Source: Candidatus Woesebacteria bacterium RBG_13_46_13 (GTDB lineage Bacteria; Patescibacteriota; Microgenomatia; UBA8517). From it: a DNA stretch of 34,268 nucleotides. A program made the translations under genes and the position numbers. Below the pieces are notes generated by a model. It was not told where the DNA came from. It saw only the letters and a list, made by a program, of their open reading frames with translations, and searched no databases. The stretch lies in contig MGFR01000001.1 of assembly GCA_001791995.1 (NCBI GenBank), positions 142,880 through 177,147 of the forward strand. Reading direction: 5' to 3'. How positions within the stretch are numbered: position 1 is the first letter of the stretch; the number at the start of each line of letters is the position of its first letter. This document shows positions 22,600-30,596 of this stretch, one piece after another.

Positions 22600-23597
22600 T
22601 AAAACTTTGGTTTAATGATTCCCAGCTTTGTTCTGGCGCGTAGAATCCACCAGCGGAGATTTTCGGCAATCCTATAAAGCCGATATAAAGGACTGGTGAC
22701 CAAATCCCAGGTCCCCAAAAACTCAATTACTTCGGGGCCGTAGCCTTCTTTAAAACGGGTGAAACCCTTGCCTTCCTCCCGGCCCCAAAGATCAAAGGTG
22801 GCAAGCCCCAGAGACTTTCCGAATCTAATTGCCTCCCACATAATCAGATTATTGGCCATGACATTTTTGTTCTCTTCGGTCGAGGCACCGTAGGGATAGT
22901 AAAGGAAATCATGCCAGGAAAATAATATCCAGGTGGTAATGATTTTCTTATGATAAGTTGCGACCAAGAGGTGGGCGATACCGGCATCTTTTAGGCTTTT
23001 CCACATCAAGCGGTGGTAGTTTTCGGTATGGGCATAGAAACCCTGACGGCTAACCGTTTCGCCGGTAAGCTCCAGATATCTTTCGAATGCCGATTTTGAA
23101 TTATTTTCCTGAACCGTAACCCCGTTTTTTATGGCAATGCGGATATTGTAACGGGTCTTGGGGTGAAAGTTGGCTAGCAGTTCCTCCTCGGACCTCTTGA
23201 GATTTATCCAAAAAGTGGTCGGTGTAAAAAGGGTTTTTCCGGGGACTGCGCCGGAAGATGAAAGGATGTCCGTAAGTTTTTTGTTGGACCTAACATTCGG
23301 TTCCATTTTGATAAAAATCAATTTATTTTTTCTGGCAAAGTCTTTGAGAAATTCCAGCGTTTCAGAATTTGGTTCCTGGCCTTTGATAAACATGCCGATT
23401 TTGAAATTGGTCAGGGGGATTTTGTGGAGTGTCAGCTGTATCGCCTCAAGAAGTACCCCACCTTTATTAAATCTGGCGAATCTTACAACTTCGTTCCCGG
23501 ATTGTTTTCTAAACTCTCCCCACTCCCAAGATTGTAAAGGATGGCTCGAGGCTTTATTGAAAGCTTCTTTTTCGGACTGGGAAACTTGCCTGATCAT
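22599..23597 (-). CDS. FemAB-family aminoacyltransferase-like protein (first copy)
   Basis: The 332-residue protein has the full FemAB arrangement: SHPLQSWEWGEFRKQSGNEV at the N-terminus, then PTTFWINLKRSEEELLANF, HPKTRYNIRIAIKNGV (the typical 'K.R.n.r.a.k.gv' stretch), YPYGASTEENKN, NNLIMWEAIRFGKSLG and LATFDLWG, and GFTRFKEGYGPEV. It would modify lipid II stem peptides with an aminoacyl-tRNA at the inner membrane face. It begins in a 4-nt ATGA overlap with the pcrA stop. Two paralogues in tandem suggest a two-residue bridge or a heterodimer, by analogy with FemA and FemB. Confidence 0.92.
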   Translation of the reverse strand: MIRQVSQSEKEAFNKASSHPLQSWEWGEFRKQSGNEVVRFARFNKGGVLLEAIQLTLHKIPLTNFKIGMFIKGQEPNSETLEFLKDFARKNKLIFIKMEPNVRSNKKLTDILSSSGAVPGKTLFTPTTFWINLKRSEEELLANFHPKTRYNIRIAIKNGVTVQENNSKSAFERYLELTGETVSRQGFYAHTENYHRLMWKSLKDAGIAHLLVATYHKKIITTWILFSWHDFLYYPYGASTEENKNVMANNLIMWEAIRFGKSLGLATFDLWGREEGKGFTRFKEGYGPEVIEFLGTWDLVTSPLYRLYRIAENLRWWILRARTKLGIIKPKF

Positions 23598-25471
23598 AAA
23601 TCTATCTCGTCTAATTCTGACATAAAATTGTCGATTAGACGACCCGGACCGATATCCTCCAGAAGATTTTCTGGAATGTCCATTATAAAACGGGAGGGTG
23701 GGTTTGAAACTTTTTCGCCGAAATAGAGCCGGCGCGAGGCGTAACTTAAATAAAGCAGATCTTTGGCCCTGGTCATGCCCACATAGGCCAGGCGTCTTTC
23801 TTCTTCCAATTGTCCCGCATCCCAGAGGGAACGCGAATGGGGGAAAAGCCCCTCCTCCATGCCGACGATGAAAACAATCGGGAATTCCAATCCTTTTGCG
23901 GCATGTAGGGTCATTAGCGTAACCGCATCTTTTTTCTCGCCGGTTTGGTTTTTGATATTTCCTTTTTCGTTTTGTTCCGCCTCAACCAAGGATACGTTTT
24001 CCAGAAATTCGTTTATCTCGGGAAACTGGGCGGCCACGGAGCGTAATTCCTTGATGTTTTCCAGTCTGGCCAGATTCTCTTCGGTCTCTTTCTGGTACAA
24101 ATCCAAGTAGTCGGTTTTGGCCAGCACCGAATCCAGAAGGTCCAGAGTCGTAAACTTTTCAATACTTCCTACCTCTTGTCTAAACTCATCGAACTTTTGT
24201 AGTCTTCTTTTGCCGAGTTTTGCCACCCTTCTTTTGGAAACCGAATCGTTGGGGCTTACCAAAAGCCTAAGATACGAAAGAACATCCTTGACTTCCTTTC
24301 TGGCATAGAAACGGATGCCTCCAATAAGCACATAGGGGATTCCCCCATGCAGGAGGGCTTCCTCCAGAACCCTGGACTGGGCATTTGTTCGATACAACAC
24401 GGAGATAGCGGAGTAATCAATTCCGCTACCAACGAGTTTGTCTATTTGGGAAACCACAAAGCTCGCCTCATCCAGACCGTTCTTGGCAGTATAGAGTTTT
24501 ATCCTTTCTCCCAAGGGGTTTTCGGTCCAAAGCCTCAGTATCGGATGGGATTTGTTTTTGGCAATTACACCGTTGGCTGCGGAAAGAATGTTTTGGGTAG
24601 AACGGTAGTTCTGTTCAAGGTTAACAATTTTGATATCGGGAAAGTCTTTCACCAGGTAGTTGATATTGCGATAGTCGGCCCCCCTCCAGGAATAGATGGA
24701 CTGGGAAGCATCCCCAACGGCCGTAATGTTTTTTCTCTTGCCAATAAGCATCTTGGTGAGGCTGTATTGAATTTTGTTGGTATCCTGCCATTCATCCACA
24801 AAGATATGCGTAAATTTTGTCTGCCATTTGGCAAGCACCCCCGGATTTTTTCTGAAAAGCTCAACCGCCTTAAGCAGTAGATCGTCAAAATCCAGAGCTC
24901 CGGCGGCCTTGAGATATTTTCCGTACCCACTATAGACCTTAAAGATTGTTTCTTGCCAGTCTCCCTTGGCGAATTCGGCATACTGGACGGGTGAGAGCAT
25001 TTGGTTTTTGGCCTCCGAGATATCGTTTAGTACCGCGGCGGGGGCATAGGAATCCGTAGAGAGGTTGAAGCTTTCCATAATTTCCTTTACCGCCTGTTTC
25101 TGGTCTTCTTCGTCATAGATCAAAAAGGATGGTGCAATCCCGATATTCTTTCCGTCAATCCTTAAGATTTTTGCACAGAGCGAATGGAAGGTTCCGGCAA
25201 ATCCGGGAGGAGTTCCGATGAGTTTGGCAACTCTTTCTTTCATTTCCCCGGCTGCCTTGTTGGTAAAGGTCAGAAGACAGCAGTTTTCGGGCTCTGCCTT
25301 GCTGGTGGCTATACAGTAGGCAACCCTATATGTTAATACCCTGGTCTTGCCGCTGCCTGCGCCGGCCAGTACTAAAAGGGGTCCTTTATCGTGGACCACT
25401 GCCTGTTTCTGCGCAGGATTGAGGCCCGAAAGAAGCTTGTCCGCCTCGGGTTTCTGAAATACAATTGTCAT
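23594..25471 (-). CDS. pcrA: ATP-dependent DNA helicase PcrA/UvrD
   Basis: The start chosen is the ATG at 25471 (625 residues); the 16 extra codons upstream to 25519 would lie within the divergent LCP gene and are unlikely. Motifs are Walker A AGAGSGKT (36-43), FVDEWQDTN, GDASQSIYSWRGA, LEQNYRSTQN, HAAKGLEFPIVFIVGMEEG, and ERRLAYVGMTRAKDLL. This SF1A 3'-5' helicase acts in nucleotide-excision repair and in removing proteins from DNA. It ends soon after motif VI and lacks the C-terminal Tudor-like RNA-polymerase-binding region of standard PcrA. It leads an operon with two FemAB genes and DUF3850. Its start codon directly abuts that of the divergent LCP gene. Confidence 0.94.
   Translation of the reverse strand: MTIVFQKPEADKLLSGLNPAQKQAVVHDKGPLLVLAGAGSGKTRVLTYRVAYCIATSKAEPENCCLLTFTNKAAGEMKERVAKLIGTPPGFAGTFHSLCAKILRIDGKNIGIAPSFLIYDEEDQKQAVKEIMESFNLSTDSYAPAAVLNDISEAKNQMLSPVQYAEFAKGDWQETIFKVYSGYGKYLKAAGALDFDDLLLKAVELFRKNPGVLAKWQTKFTHIFVDEWQDTNKIQYSLTKMLIGKRKNITAVGDASQSIYSWRGADYRNINYLVKDFPDIKIVNLEQNYRSTQNILSAANGVIAKNKSHPILRLWTENPLGERIKLYTAKNGLDEASFVVSQIDKLVGSGIDYSAISVLYRTNAQSRVLEEALLHGGIPYVLIGGIRFYARKEVKDVLSYLRLLVSPNDSVSKRRVAKLGKRRLQKFDEFRQEVGSIEKFTTLDLLDSVLAKTDYLDLYQKETEENLARLENIKELRSVAAQFPEINEFLENVSLVEAEQNEKGNIKNQTGEKKDAVTLMTLHAAKGLEFPIVFIVGMEEGLFPHSRSLWDAGQLEEERRLAYVGMTRAKDLLYLSYASRRLYFGEKVSNPPSRFIMDIPENLLEDIGPGRLIDNFMSELDEIDL
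25437..25465 (+). promoter_or_regulatory. Promoter of the LCP gene, inside pcrA
   Basis: TTGTCC (25437-25442, 4/6), a 17-nt spacer, and TACAAT (25460-25465, 5/6) end 6 nt before the ATG at 25472. The whole promoter lies inside the first codons of pcrA on the other strand. Confidence 0.65.
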
Positions 25472-26602
25472 ATGGACAAACCTAATTCTAGCACGCAGGA
25501 GGCTGTCCCCATACGTCAAAACCTTTCCCCCCGGGACAAGTTTTTTCTCAGGGCCAAACGCAGATTTTTAAGGCATATTTGGTTGGCCAGGCTCGGACTG
25601 GTTGTGGCTGTCGTGGCCTCCGTCTATCTGGCGATAGTGGTAATAGGCTTTGCCCTGACCAGAATCGGAATACCCAACTATGTCCATCTGGTATCGGATT
25701 TCATATTCACACCAGCGGCTCAAATTCATTCACAAGAAGGTCGTACCAATTTCCTTATCCTGGGGAAAGCCGGAGCCGGACACGATGCCCCGGACCTTAC
25801 GGATACGATTATCTTTGCCTCGGTTTCGCAGGGGAAGCCATCAACCGTTTTGGTATCTCTGCCTAGGGATATCTGGGTCCCGGCAATTAGGGCCAAGCTC
25901 AATAGCGCCTATTATTGGGGTAAGCAGAGAGCCGAAGCTGGAGGTTTGGTTTTGGCAAAGTCGGAGGTCGAAGCCATAGTCGGACAACCGGTTCATTACG
26001 GAATAGTTATCGACTTTTCGGCATTCAAGCAAATTATTGATGTTATTGGAGGGATAGATGTGGACGTGGATAGGGCTTTTGTTGACAACAAATACCCGAT
26101 TGTCGGTAGGGAAAACGATGAATGCGGTGGAGACAGGGAATTTAAATGCCGCTATCAAACCGTGAGTTTTTCGGCCGGGACACAAAAGGTGGACGGGGAG
26201 ACGGCCCTTAAATTTGTTCGCAGCCGTAACGCCGAAGGTGAAGAGGGTACGGATATTGCCAGAGCGGCCAGACAGCAAAAAATAATTGTTGCCCTGAAAA
26301 ATAAAATTTTAAGTCCTGCGGTTATATTCTCACCGAAGAAATTATTGGGAGTTTGGAAGGAAGTAAAAGACTCTGTGGAGTCGGACATCGATCCTTCGGC
26401 GGCGGCCATCTTGGCCAGGCGCATATTAGCCTCTAGAAACGAAGTCCGTCAGCTTGTGCTCTCGGAAGAATTTTTGGCAAATCCCCAGGTTTCTCCTAGG
26501 TACGACAATCAATATGTATTTTTGCCTAAGGAGGGCAACTGGAGTAAGGTCCACGAATGGATAAACTGTCTTTTGAACTCTAATTGTTTATCTGGTAAAT
26601 AG
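25472..26602 (+). CDS. LytR-CpsA-Psr (LCP) family glycopolymer transferase
   Basis: The ATG at 25472 gives 376 residues: a basic cytoplasmic tail, a TM helix (about 39-63), and an external LCP domain. Signatures are TNFLILGKAGAGHDAPDLTD with TIIFASV, VSLPRDIWVP (conserved Arg of the phosphate pocket), KLNSAYYWG, IDVIGGIDVDVDRAF, ALKFVRSRNAEG, and DIARAARQQKIIVALK. LCP enzymes move undecaprenyl-linked polymers onto peptidoglycan. Here the likely substrate is the glycan from the polysaccharide operon at 8-15 kb. Two cysteines (in NDECGGDREFKCRY) may form a disulfide, and two more stand at the C-terminus. The 3' end overlaps the convergent DUF2298 gene by 23 nt. Confidence 0.94.
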   Translation: MDKPNSSTQEAVPIRQNLSPRDKFFLRAKRRFLRHIWLARLGLVVAVVASVYLAIVVIGFALTRIGIPNYVHLVSDFIFTPAAQIHSQEGRTNFLILGKAGAGHDAPDLTDTIIFASVSQGKPSTVLVSLPRDIWVPAIRAKLNSAYYWGKQRAEAGGLVLAKSEVEAIVGQPVHYGIVIDFSAFKQIIDVIGGIDVDVDRAFVDNKYPIVGRENDECGGDREFKCRYQTVSFSAGTQKVDGETALKFVRSRNAEGEEGTDIARAARQQKIIVALKNKILSPAVIFSPKKLLGVWKEVKDSVESDIDPSAAAILARRILASRNEVRQLVLSEEFLANPQVSPRYDNQYVFLPKEGNWSKVHEWINCLLNSNCLSGK

Positions 26603-28586
26603 AAGTTTTCCCCGCGGTAAAAACTTTCTTGCCAAACTTAAGAAATTTTGCCTCATCAAGATTCGGGAATCTTTCCCTTTCGAAACTGCCGATAAGTACA
26701 TAGCTGACATTATATTTTTTCAAAAAAGTTAAGGCTTGGCTGGCATTTGTGGTCTGATAAATAATCGTGGCATCATCTACCCTCTCTTGAGGCAGAGCTG
26801 GCGAACCTCTCCAGAGCCACTCGTGGACAAACCAGCCCTGTAGGGTTGGCAGACCGGTATATGAAGAGATAAGGTTATTATCTGAATAGCTATTACCTGG
26901 GGCCTCCAGGATAACCGGCTGTCCGACAGCGTTTTCCCTTAACCACAAGATGGCCTCGTAGGAATCGGGATAGAATTTTTCTACCCAGGTCTCTCCGGAT
27001 AGGCCCTGAAAACTTTTTAAGTCTCCATAATAAGAATTCACTGCCATAAAAGGGTAGATAAGTAGCGACGTAAACAGGAGCGCGAAAGCCACGGCCACAA
27101 AGGGTTTGAGAACTTTTTTGACAGCCCCCACAGTTCTTATGGCGATATAGCCTGAGGCTAGATAAAACATGACATAGGCTTCATAGGTGAGCTTAAACAT
27201 GGTGTTGGCCCGGTAGTGCGAAGCGATATAAATGTCTTTTACAAAAACAATTTCCGGAATTAGAATCAGGATCCATGAAGCGGCAAGAATTCCCAGAACA
27301 AAAACATCGGCGGCCTCAATTTCTTTTCGAATTCTCTTAACAAGGACAAGAAAGACCACGGTCATGATAAACGGAAATCCCCAAAGCACTCCCAACTGCC
27401 AGAGCGGGCTATGCGAATGAACTAGTTCGATTCCTTGGGCTATCGAGGAAAAATTAAGCAGGAAGGGGAGGAATGCCAAAAGTCCGACAAGTGCCATTGC
27501 CGATACTTGTAAAAAGACAGAAACGGCCGATTTTAGTGCCCCCTTTTTCTTAGAAAGGTTTGTAAATAAAATTACCAAGCCCGCCGCCATCCCGTAGCTG
27601 GCAAAGTCCCAGGTGTTGGTTGCGAACATCACTCCCAGGGTGATTCCTCCGGCCAGCAGCCGATAAACATTATTTTTCCTACTTATTACCAAAGACAAAA
27701 GGATTCCCAAAAAAAGCAATGTAAAAGGGACATCCAGAAGATGTGCGTGTAAGTCCGAAACAACGAAAGAGTAGATGGGAAATTCATGGATTGTTTTATC
27801 CTGCGTTTCCGGGAAATAGCCGATGAAACGGGTTGCATCGGGATACCAATATTTATCAAATCCGTTCTTTACCAAATAGATAGGGGTATGCAGATTTCCG
27901 GCAAAGACAAGCATCAACGCCGAAATTATTCCTGCGGAAATTGCTTTTTTACTCGAGGCCGACTTTAGACTTTTGACGAGGGTCGAAACAAGAGAAAAGG
28001 CACCGCTGGCGAGAACGCCCAGAATTGTTCCCAACATCAGGTTATAGCCGACCGCCGGGGGTATCGCGGTTATTTTTATGGGAACCGCGGCAAAAAAGTG
28101 ACCGTACCAATAATAATTCAGCTCTTTACCCGCGAACCACATGTCCGTGGGTGGGAGGTATTTACCCTGAAGTATCGAATTGATAAATCCGAAATCCATA
28201 AATTTCTCAAGACCCCTGATGTCCGGAGCATAGCTTCTGACAATTGTCCAAAGAACCAAGCCTAGTGTAAAGATAATTTCTTGAAGAAGAATTATTTTCC
28301 AGCTTTTCTTCAGAGTCAAAAGAAAAGATTCGTTTTTGAACGCCAAAAAAGCTCCGAGAACCCCAGTTAGTAGCAGAATTACAAACAGGATAGCCTGGCT
28401 CAAAGGCAAAACCTTGGCGCTGGCGCCGATAAAGGCGAGGTAGGAAACGATAAGCAGACCAATCGTTTTCGAGAATCCGTAACCCAGGTCGAATGATTTT
28501 CTAAACAAAAACCAGGTGAGGGGAAAATTTATCAGCCCTACCACCAAGAAAAATAGCCACCAGATAAAAAGGTAATAAATATCCAT
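26580..28586 (-). CDS. DUF2298 (Chlor_Arch_YYY) polytopic membrane protein, GT-C-like
   Basis: The 668-residue protein has around 14 hydrophobic segments and a soluble C-terminal region. The defining motif is KELNYYWYGHFFAA, preceded by APDIRGLEKFMDFGF and PPTDMWFAG; other typical parts are YSFVVSDLHAHLLD, MFATNTWDF, and the C-terminal FYPDSYEAILWLREN and QGWFVHEWLWRGS. DUF2298 proteins are found in archaea, Chloroflexi and CPR bacteria and resemble GT-C glycosyltransferases; the acidic residues after the first helices would be catalytic, but no activity is established. It has its own extended -10 promoter with a leaderless arrangement and is convergent with the LCP gene, consistent with an envelope-glycan role. 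Confidence 0.87.
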   Translation of the reverse strand: MDIYYLFIWWLFFLVVGLINFPLTWFLFRKSFDLGYGFSKTIGLLIVSYLAFIGASAKVLPLSQAILFVILLLTGVLGAFLAFKNESFLLTLKKSWKIILLQEIIFTLGLVLWTIVRSYAPDIRGLEKFMDFGFINSILQGKYLPPTDMWFAGKELNYYWYGHFFAAVPIKITAIPPAVGYNLMLGTILGVLASGAFSLVSTLVKSLKSASSKKAISAGIISALMLVFAGNLHTPIYLVKNGFDKYWYPDATRFIGYFPETQDKTIHEFPIYSFVVSDLHAHLLDVPFTLLFLGILLSLVISRKNNVYRLLAGGITLGVMFATNTWDFASYGMAAGLVILFTNLSKKKGALKSAVSVFLQVSAMALVGLLAFLPFLLNFSSIAQGIELVHSHSPLWQLGVLWGFPFIMTVVFLVLVKRIRKEIEAADVFVLGILAASWILILIPEIVFVKDIYIASHYRANTMFKLTYEAYVMFYLASGYIAIRTVGAVKKVLKPFVAVAFALLFTSLLIYPFMAVNSYYGDLKSFQGLSGETWVEKFYPDSYEAILWLRENAVGQPVILEAPGNSYSDNNLISSYTGLPTLQGWFVHEWLWRGSPALPQERVDDATIIYQTTNASQALTFLKKYNVSYVLIGSFERERFPNLDEAKFLKFGKKVFTAGKTSIYQINN

Positions 28587-28592
28587 AAAAGA

Positions 28593-28601
28593 AGTATAGC
28601 A
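28593..28601 (-). promoter_or_regulatory. Extended -10 promoter of the DUF2298 gene
   Basis: On the minus strand TG-C-TATACT (hexamer 5/6) ends 6 nt before the ATG at 28586. It lies in the 29-nt gap after the surface-protein operon. Confidence 0.6.
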
Positions 28602-28615
28602 AGACTACGCTTGAA

Positions 28616-29071
28616 CTAGAGAGCCAGAAGGACCGAGATAACCAGAAGTATTGCTCCAAGGCCTATTCCAAAGAGAGTCGGGGTTGAAACCCCAGCCACC
28701 GGAAGTGTCGGGGTGGCCGTTGCCGTTGCGGTAGGTGTTTTGGTGGCAGTAGGAGTTGCCGTGGCAGTTGCTGTGGGAGTCGATGTTGTAGTGGGGGTAA
28801 CCGTTACGGTCGGAGTTACGGTTACCGTCGGGGTAACAGTCACCGTGGGCGTGATGGTTTCGGTTACCGTCGGGGTTGTAAGGACAAAGGATAAAGCGGT
28901 ACAAGATTGTGGGGCGGCGGCTTCGGGTTTAGATTCCGGGGTGCCCGGTGAAACAGCCTTTTGCCTAAGCTGATACAGCCTGACTGCGGTAAAGATGGCC
29001 ACCCCCGCCAGAACAAGCGTGGCGATTAATATTAAAATTGTAACGATTTTGTTCCTAAAAAAGTCCCTCAT
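28616..29071 (-). CDS. Pro/Thr-rich stalked surface protein with LPVAG-type C-terminal tail
   Basis: The 151-residue protein has an N-terminal TM helix (about 9-30), a short linker with one Cys, a Thr/Pro/Val/Ala stalk (about 66-121) made of imperfect TVTVTP and TPTATATA units, and the C-terminus LPVAGVSTPTLFGIGLGAIL leading into a hydrophobic helix. LPVAG resembles a sortase signal (LPxTG variants) but no basic tail follows, and no sortase gene is in the window. It could be anchored at both ends. It is the last gene of the pilNO operon, 4 nt after the Cys-rich protein gene. It has no globular domain, so it is probably a spacer or stalk. Function unknown. Confidence 0.78.
   Translation of the reverse strand: MRDFFRNKIVTILILIATLVLAGVAIFTAVRLYQLRQKAVSPGTPESKPEAAAPQSCTALSFVLTTPTVTETITPTVTVTPTVTVTPTVTVTPTTTSTPTATATATPTATKTPTATATATPTLPVAGVSTPTLFGIGLGAILLVISVLLAL
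28794..28847. repeat. Three 18-bp tandem units coding TVTVTP
   Basis: Units at 28794-28811, 28812-28829 and 28830-28847 are imperfect copies of one 18-bp sequence. They encode TVTVTP repeats on the minus strand and lie in a longer low-complexity stretch (about 28705-28880) that encodes the stalk. Such repeats can change in number by slippage. Confidence 0.75.
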
Positions 29072-29075
29072 CTTG

Positions 29076-30593
29076 TTAATTAGACCAGCCTAAACTCGAA
29101 TGATGGATTTGGGCATTTATGCTAAAAGTTGTTACTCCCTCGGGGATTGTATATTCATCATAAAACTCTTCTGTCCCTGGCTTCTTTACGCTAACCTCGG
29201 CCCTTTCGGTACCGTTAATCTTGAACTTGGCCTTATCAAAGTTGCCGGAGGTTGCCGTTCCTGCAACCGCAAAGCGCACTTTGTCTCCGGCTTTTAGGGT
29301 GGGAAGAACGGCTGCCGTAATTTGATTCCATTCGGTATCGTAGGCTTTAACATTCAAGCACTGCGCGGTTGCTCCCGGCGGAGGAGGTGAAGTAGGCTCA
29401 CAGGCAGTAGCGGCGGCTTTACTCGCATAGGCAACCCCGCCCCAGGTGTTGCCCGTACTCTTACACCCAACATCGACCTGTACCGTGCCGCAGCTTGGAT
29501 CGCTGGCACTGAAGGTCTGGCCGACAGAGGCGTTGTAAGTCAAAACTTCTCCGTTGTCTTGGCATCCTTGTGACAATCCGATTCCGTTACATTTATAGCG
29601 AGATACCCACAACACTCCACTCGGACATTTGTTTTTACATTCATTAAGCATGGCCTGGGAAATAGTAATACTTGTGGAATTGGTGCTACCCGAGACCAAG
29701 TTTACCCGGGAACACTGAGTTCCCGTAACGGTGGGAACAACGGTGGTGGTTGGGGATGCCGAACTGCAACAATATTCACCCAGGGCAGCTCCACAGTCTC
29801 CGTATCCCAGAGCTTGAGATTCGTTTGGATAGAAACTGCCCGCTGCACACTTGGATTTTGGAGCCACGCAGTCTTTGGGACACAAAGAAGTCGTGGGTGT
29901 AGGACTTGTGGCCTTGCAACAATATTGACTGTCGCGGCAGTCGAAAGAGCCCAGGCCTCGACTTGTTCCGCTGACACAGCTACTGAGATTAACATAGCAT
30001 CCGTATCCTGCCCCTAATCCAGAGCAAGTTTGTGGAAAAGTCGGCGTACCCGTTGCCGGTGGTGTGCCGGTGGGTGGGGTTGGCGGTCTGGTCGCGGTCG
30101 GAGTTAGGGTTGGGGTGGGAGTAACCACGGGAACACACTTGTTGGACACACAGCGATAGCCGTCGCCACATTCCGAACTGCTTGCGCATTCAACGTCCTT
30201 GGCTCTTTGTCTTATATCCTGCTGTTGTTGTACCAGAACTATCCCCGCGCCCAACCCACCCACCAATACCAATAGGCCCAGAATTGTGGCCACCATTTTC
30301 TTTCCGCCAAATTTCTTCTTCGGCGGAGGTTCCGGAGAGATAGTTGATGAGATGTCAAAAGTCGGTGCGGCGGTTCCTTCGGTTGGAGCTTCTTCGACAA
30401 TAGGAGGTGCCGGCGGTAACTCCGAATCGGCCATAGAGGATGGTGGTGCAACCTCAACAGGGGGAAGAGGCGGTGCAATATCAGCAGTCGGTTGTACGGG
30501 CGCCGGGGATTCGGTTGGGGGAGCCACGTCTAAATTTTTAAATGAGGTAACGGGGCCAGTCGTGATTGGGTCAGTAGGGTTCTGGTCGGGCAT
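29076..30593 (-). CDS. Cys-rich multi-module surface protein with Pro-rich cytoplasmic tail
   Basis: The 505-residue protein starts with about 90 Pro-rich residues, then KKKFGGKK and a TM helix (about 100-121), followed by the QQQQDIRQRAK stretch common in Microgenomates surface proteins. Outside are a small C4 module (136-153), a Pro/Thr linker, and two related Cys modules (about 190-226 and 236-277). Both share C-x6-C, then a C preceded by D, then a final CC pair. A second Cys-containing region and a C-terminal beta-rich domain (VKAYDTEWNQITAAVLPTLK onward) follow. No catalytic motif is seen. It is probably a disulfide-stabilised adhesin or envelope component. It sits 3 nt after the FN3-protein gene in the pilNO operon, with AGGA upstream. 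Confidence 0.8.
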   Translation of the reverse strand: MPDQNPTDPITTGPVTSFKNLDVAPPTESPAPVQPTADIAPPLPPVEVAPPSSMADSELPPAPPIVEEAPTEGTAAPTFDISSTISPEPPPKKKFGGKKMVATILGLLVLVGGLGAGIVLVQQQQDIRQRAKDVECASSSECGDGYRCVSNKCVPVVTPTPTLTPTATRPPTPPTGTPPATGTPTFPQTCSGLGAGYGCYVNLSSCVSGTSRGLGSFDCRDSQYCCKATSPTPTTSLCPKDCVAPKSKCAAGSFYPNESQALGYGDCGAALGEYCCSSASPTTTVVPTVTGTQCSRVNLVSGSTNSTSITISQAMLNECKNKCPSGVLWVSRYKCNGIGLSQGCQDNGEVLTYNASVGQTFSASDPSCGTVQVDVGCKSTGNTWGGVAYASKAAATACEPTSPPPPGATAQCLNVKAYDTEWNQITAAVLPTLKAGDKVRFAVAGTATSGNFDKAKFKINGTERAEVSVKKPGTEEFYDEYTIPEGVTTFSINAQIHHSSLGWSN

Positions 30594-30596
30594 TAT

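Noticed and set aside
25391-25519. Longer starts for the LCP protein (25391) and PcrA (25519)
   Set aside because: Both would extend each coding region into the other gene's conserved N-terminus and past its promoter. The short starts give normal family N-termini and fit the leaderless promoter of LCP.
28794-28847. Short regular repeats that might suggest a CRISPR array
   Set aside because: Units are 18 bp, contiguous without spacers, imperfect, and in frame with a protein stalk. No cas gene is present.
28713-28973. Plus-strand ORF made of VGVTVTVGV-type repeats opposite the Thr/Pro stalk gene
   Set aside because: It is the reverse image of the TVTVTP-coding repeats; low-complexity DNA leaves several frames open. 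It has no promoter or ribosome site, and the minus-strand gene has clear membrane and tail features. A similar artefact lies at 30670-31290.
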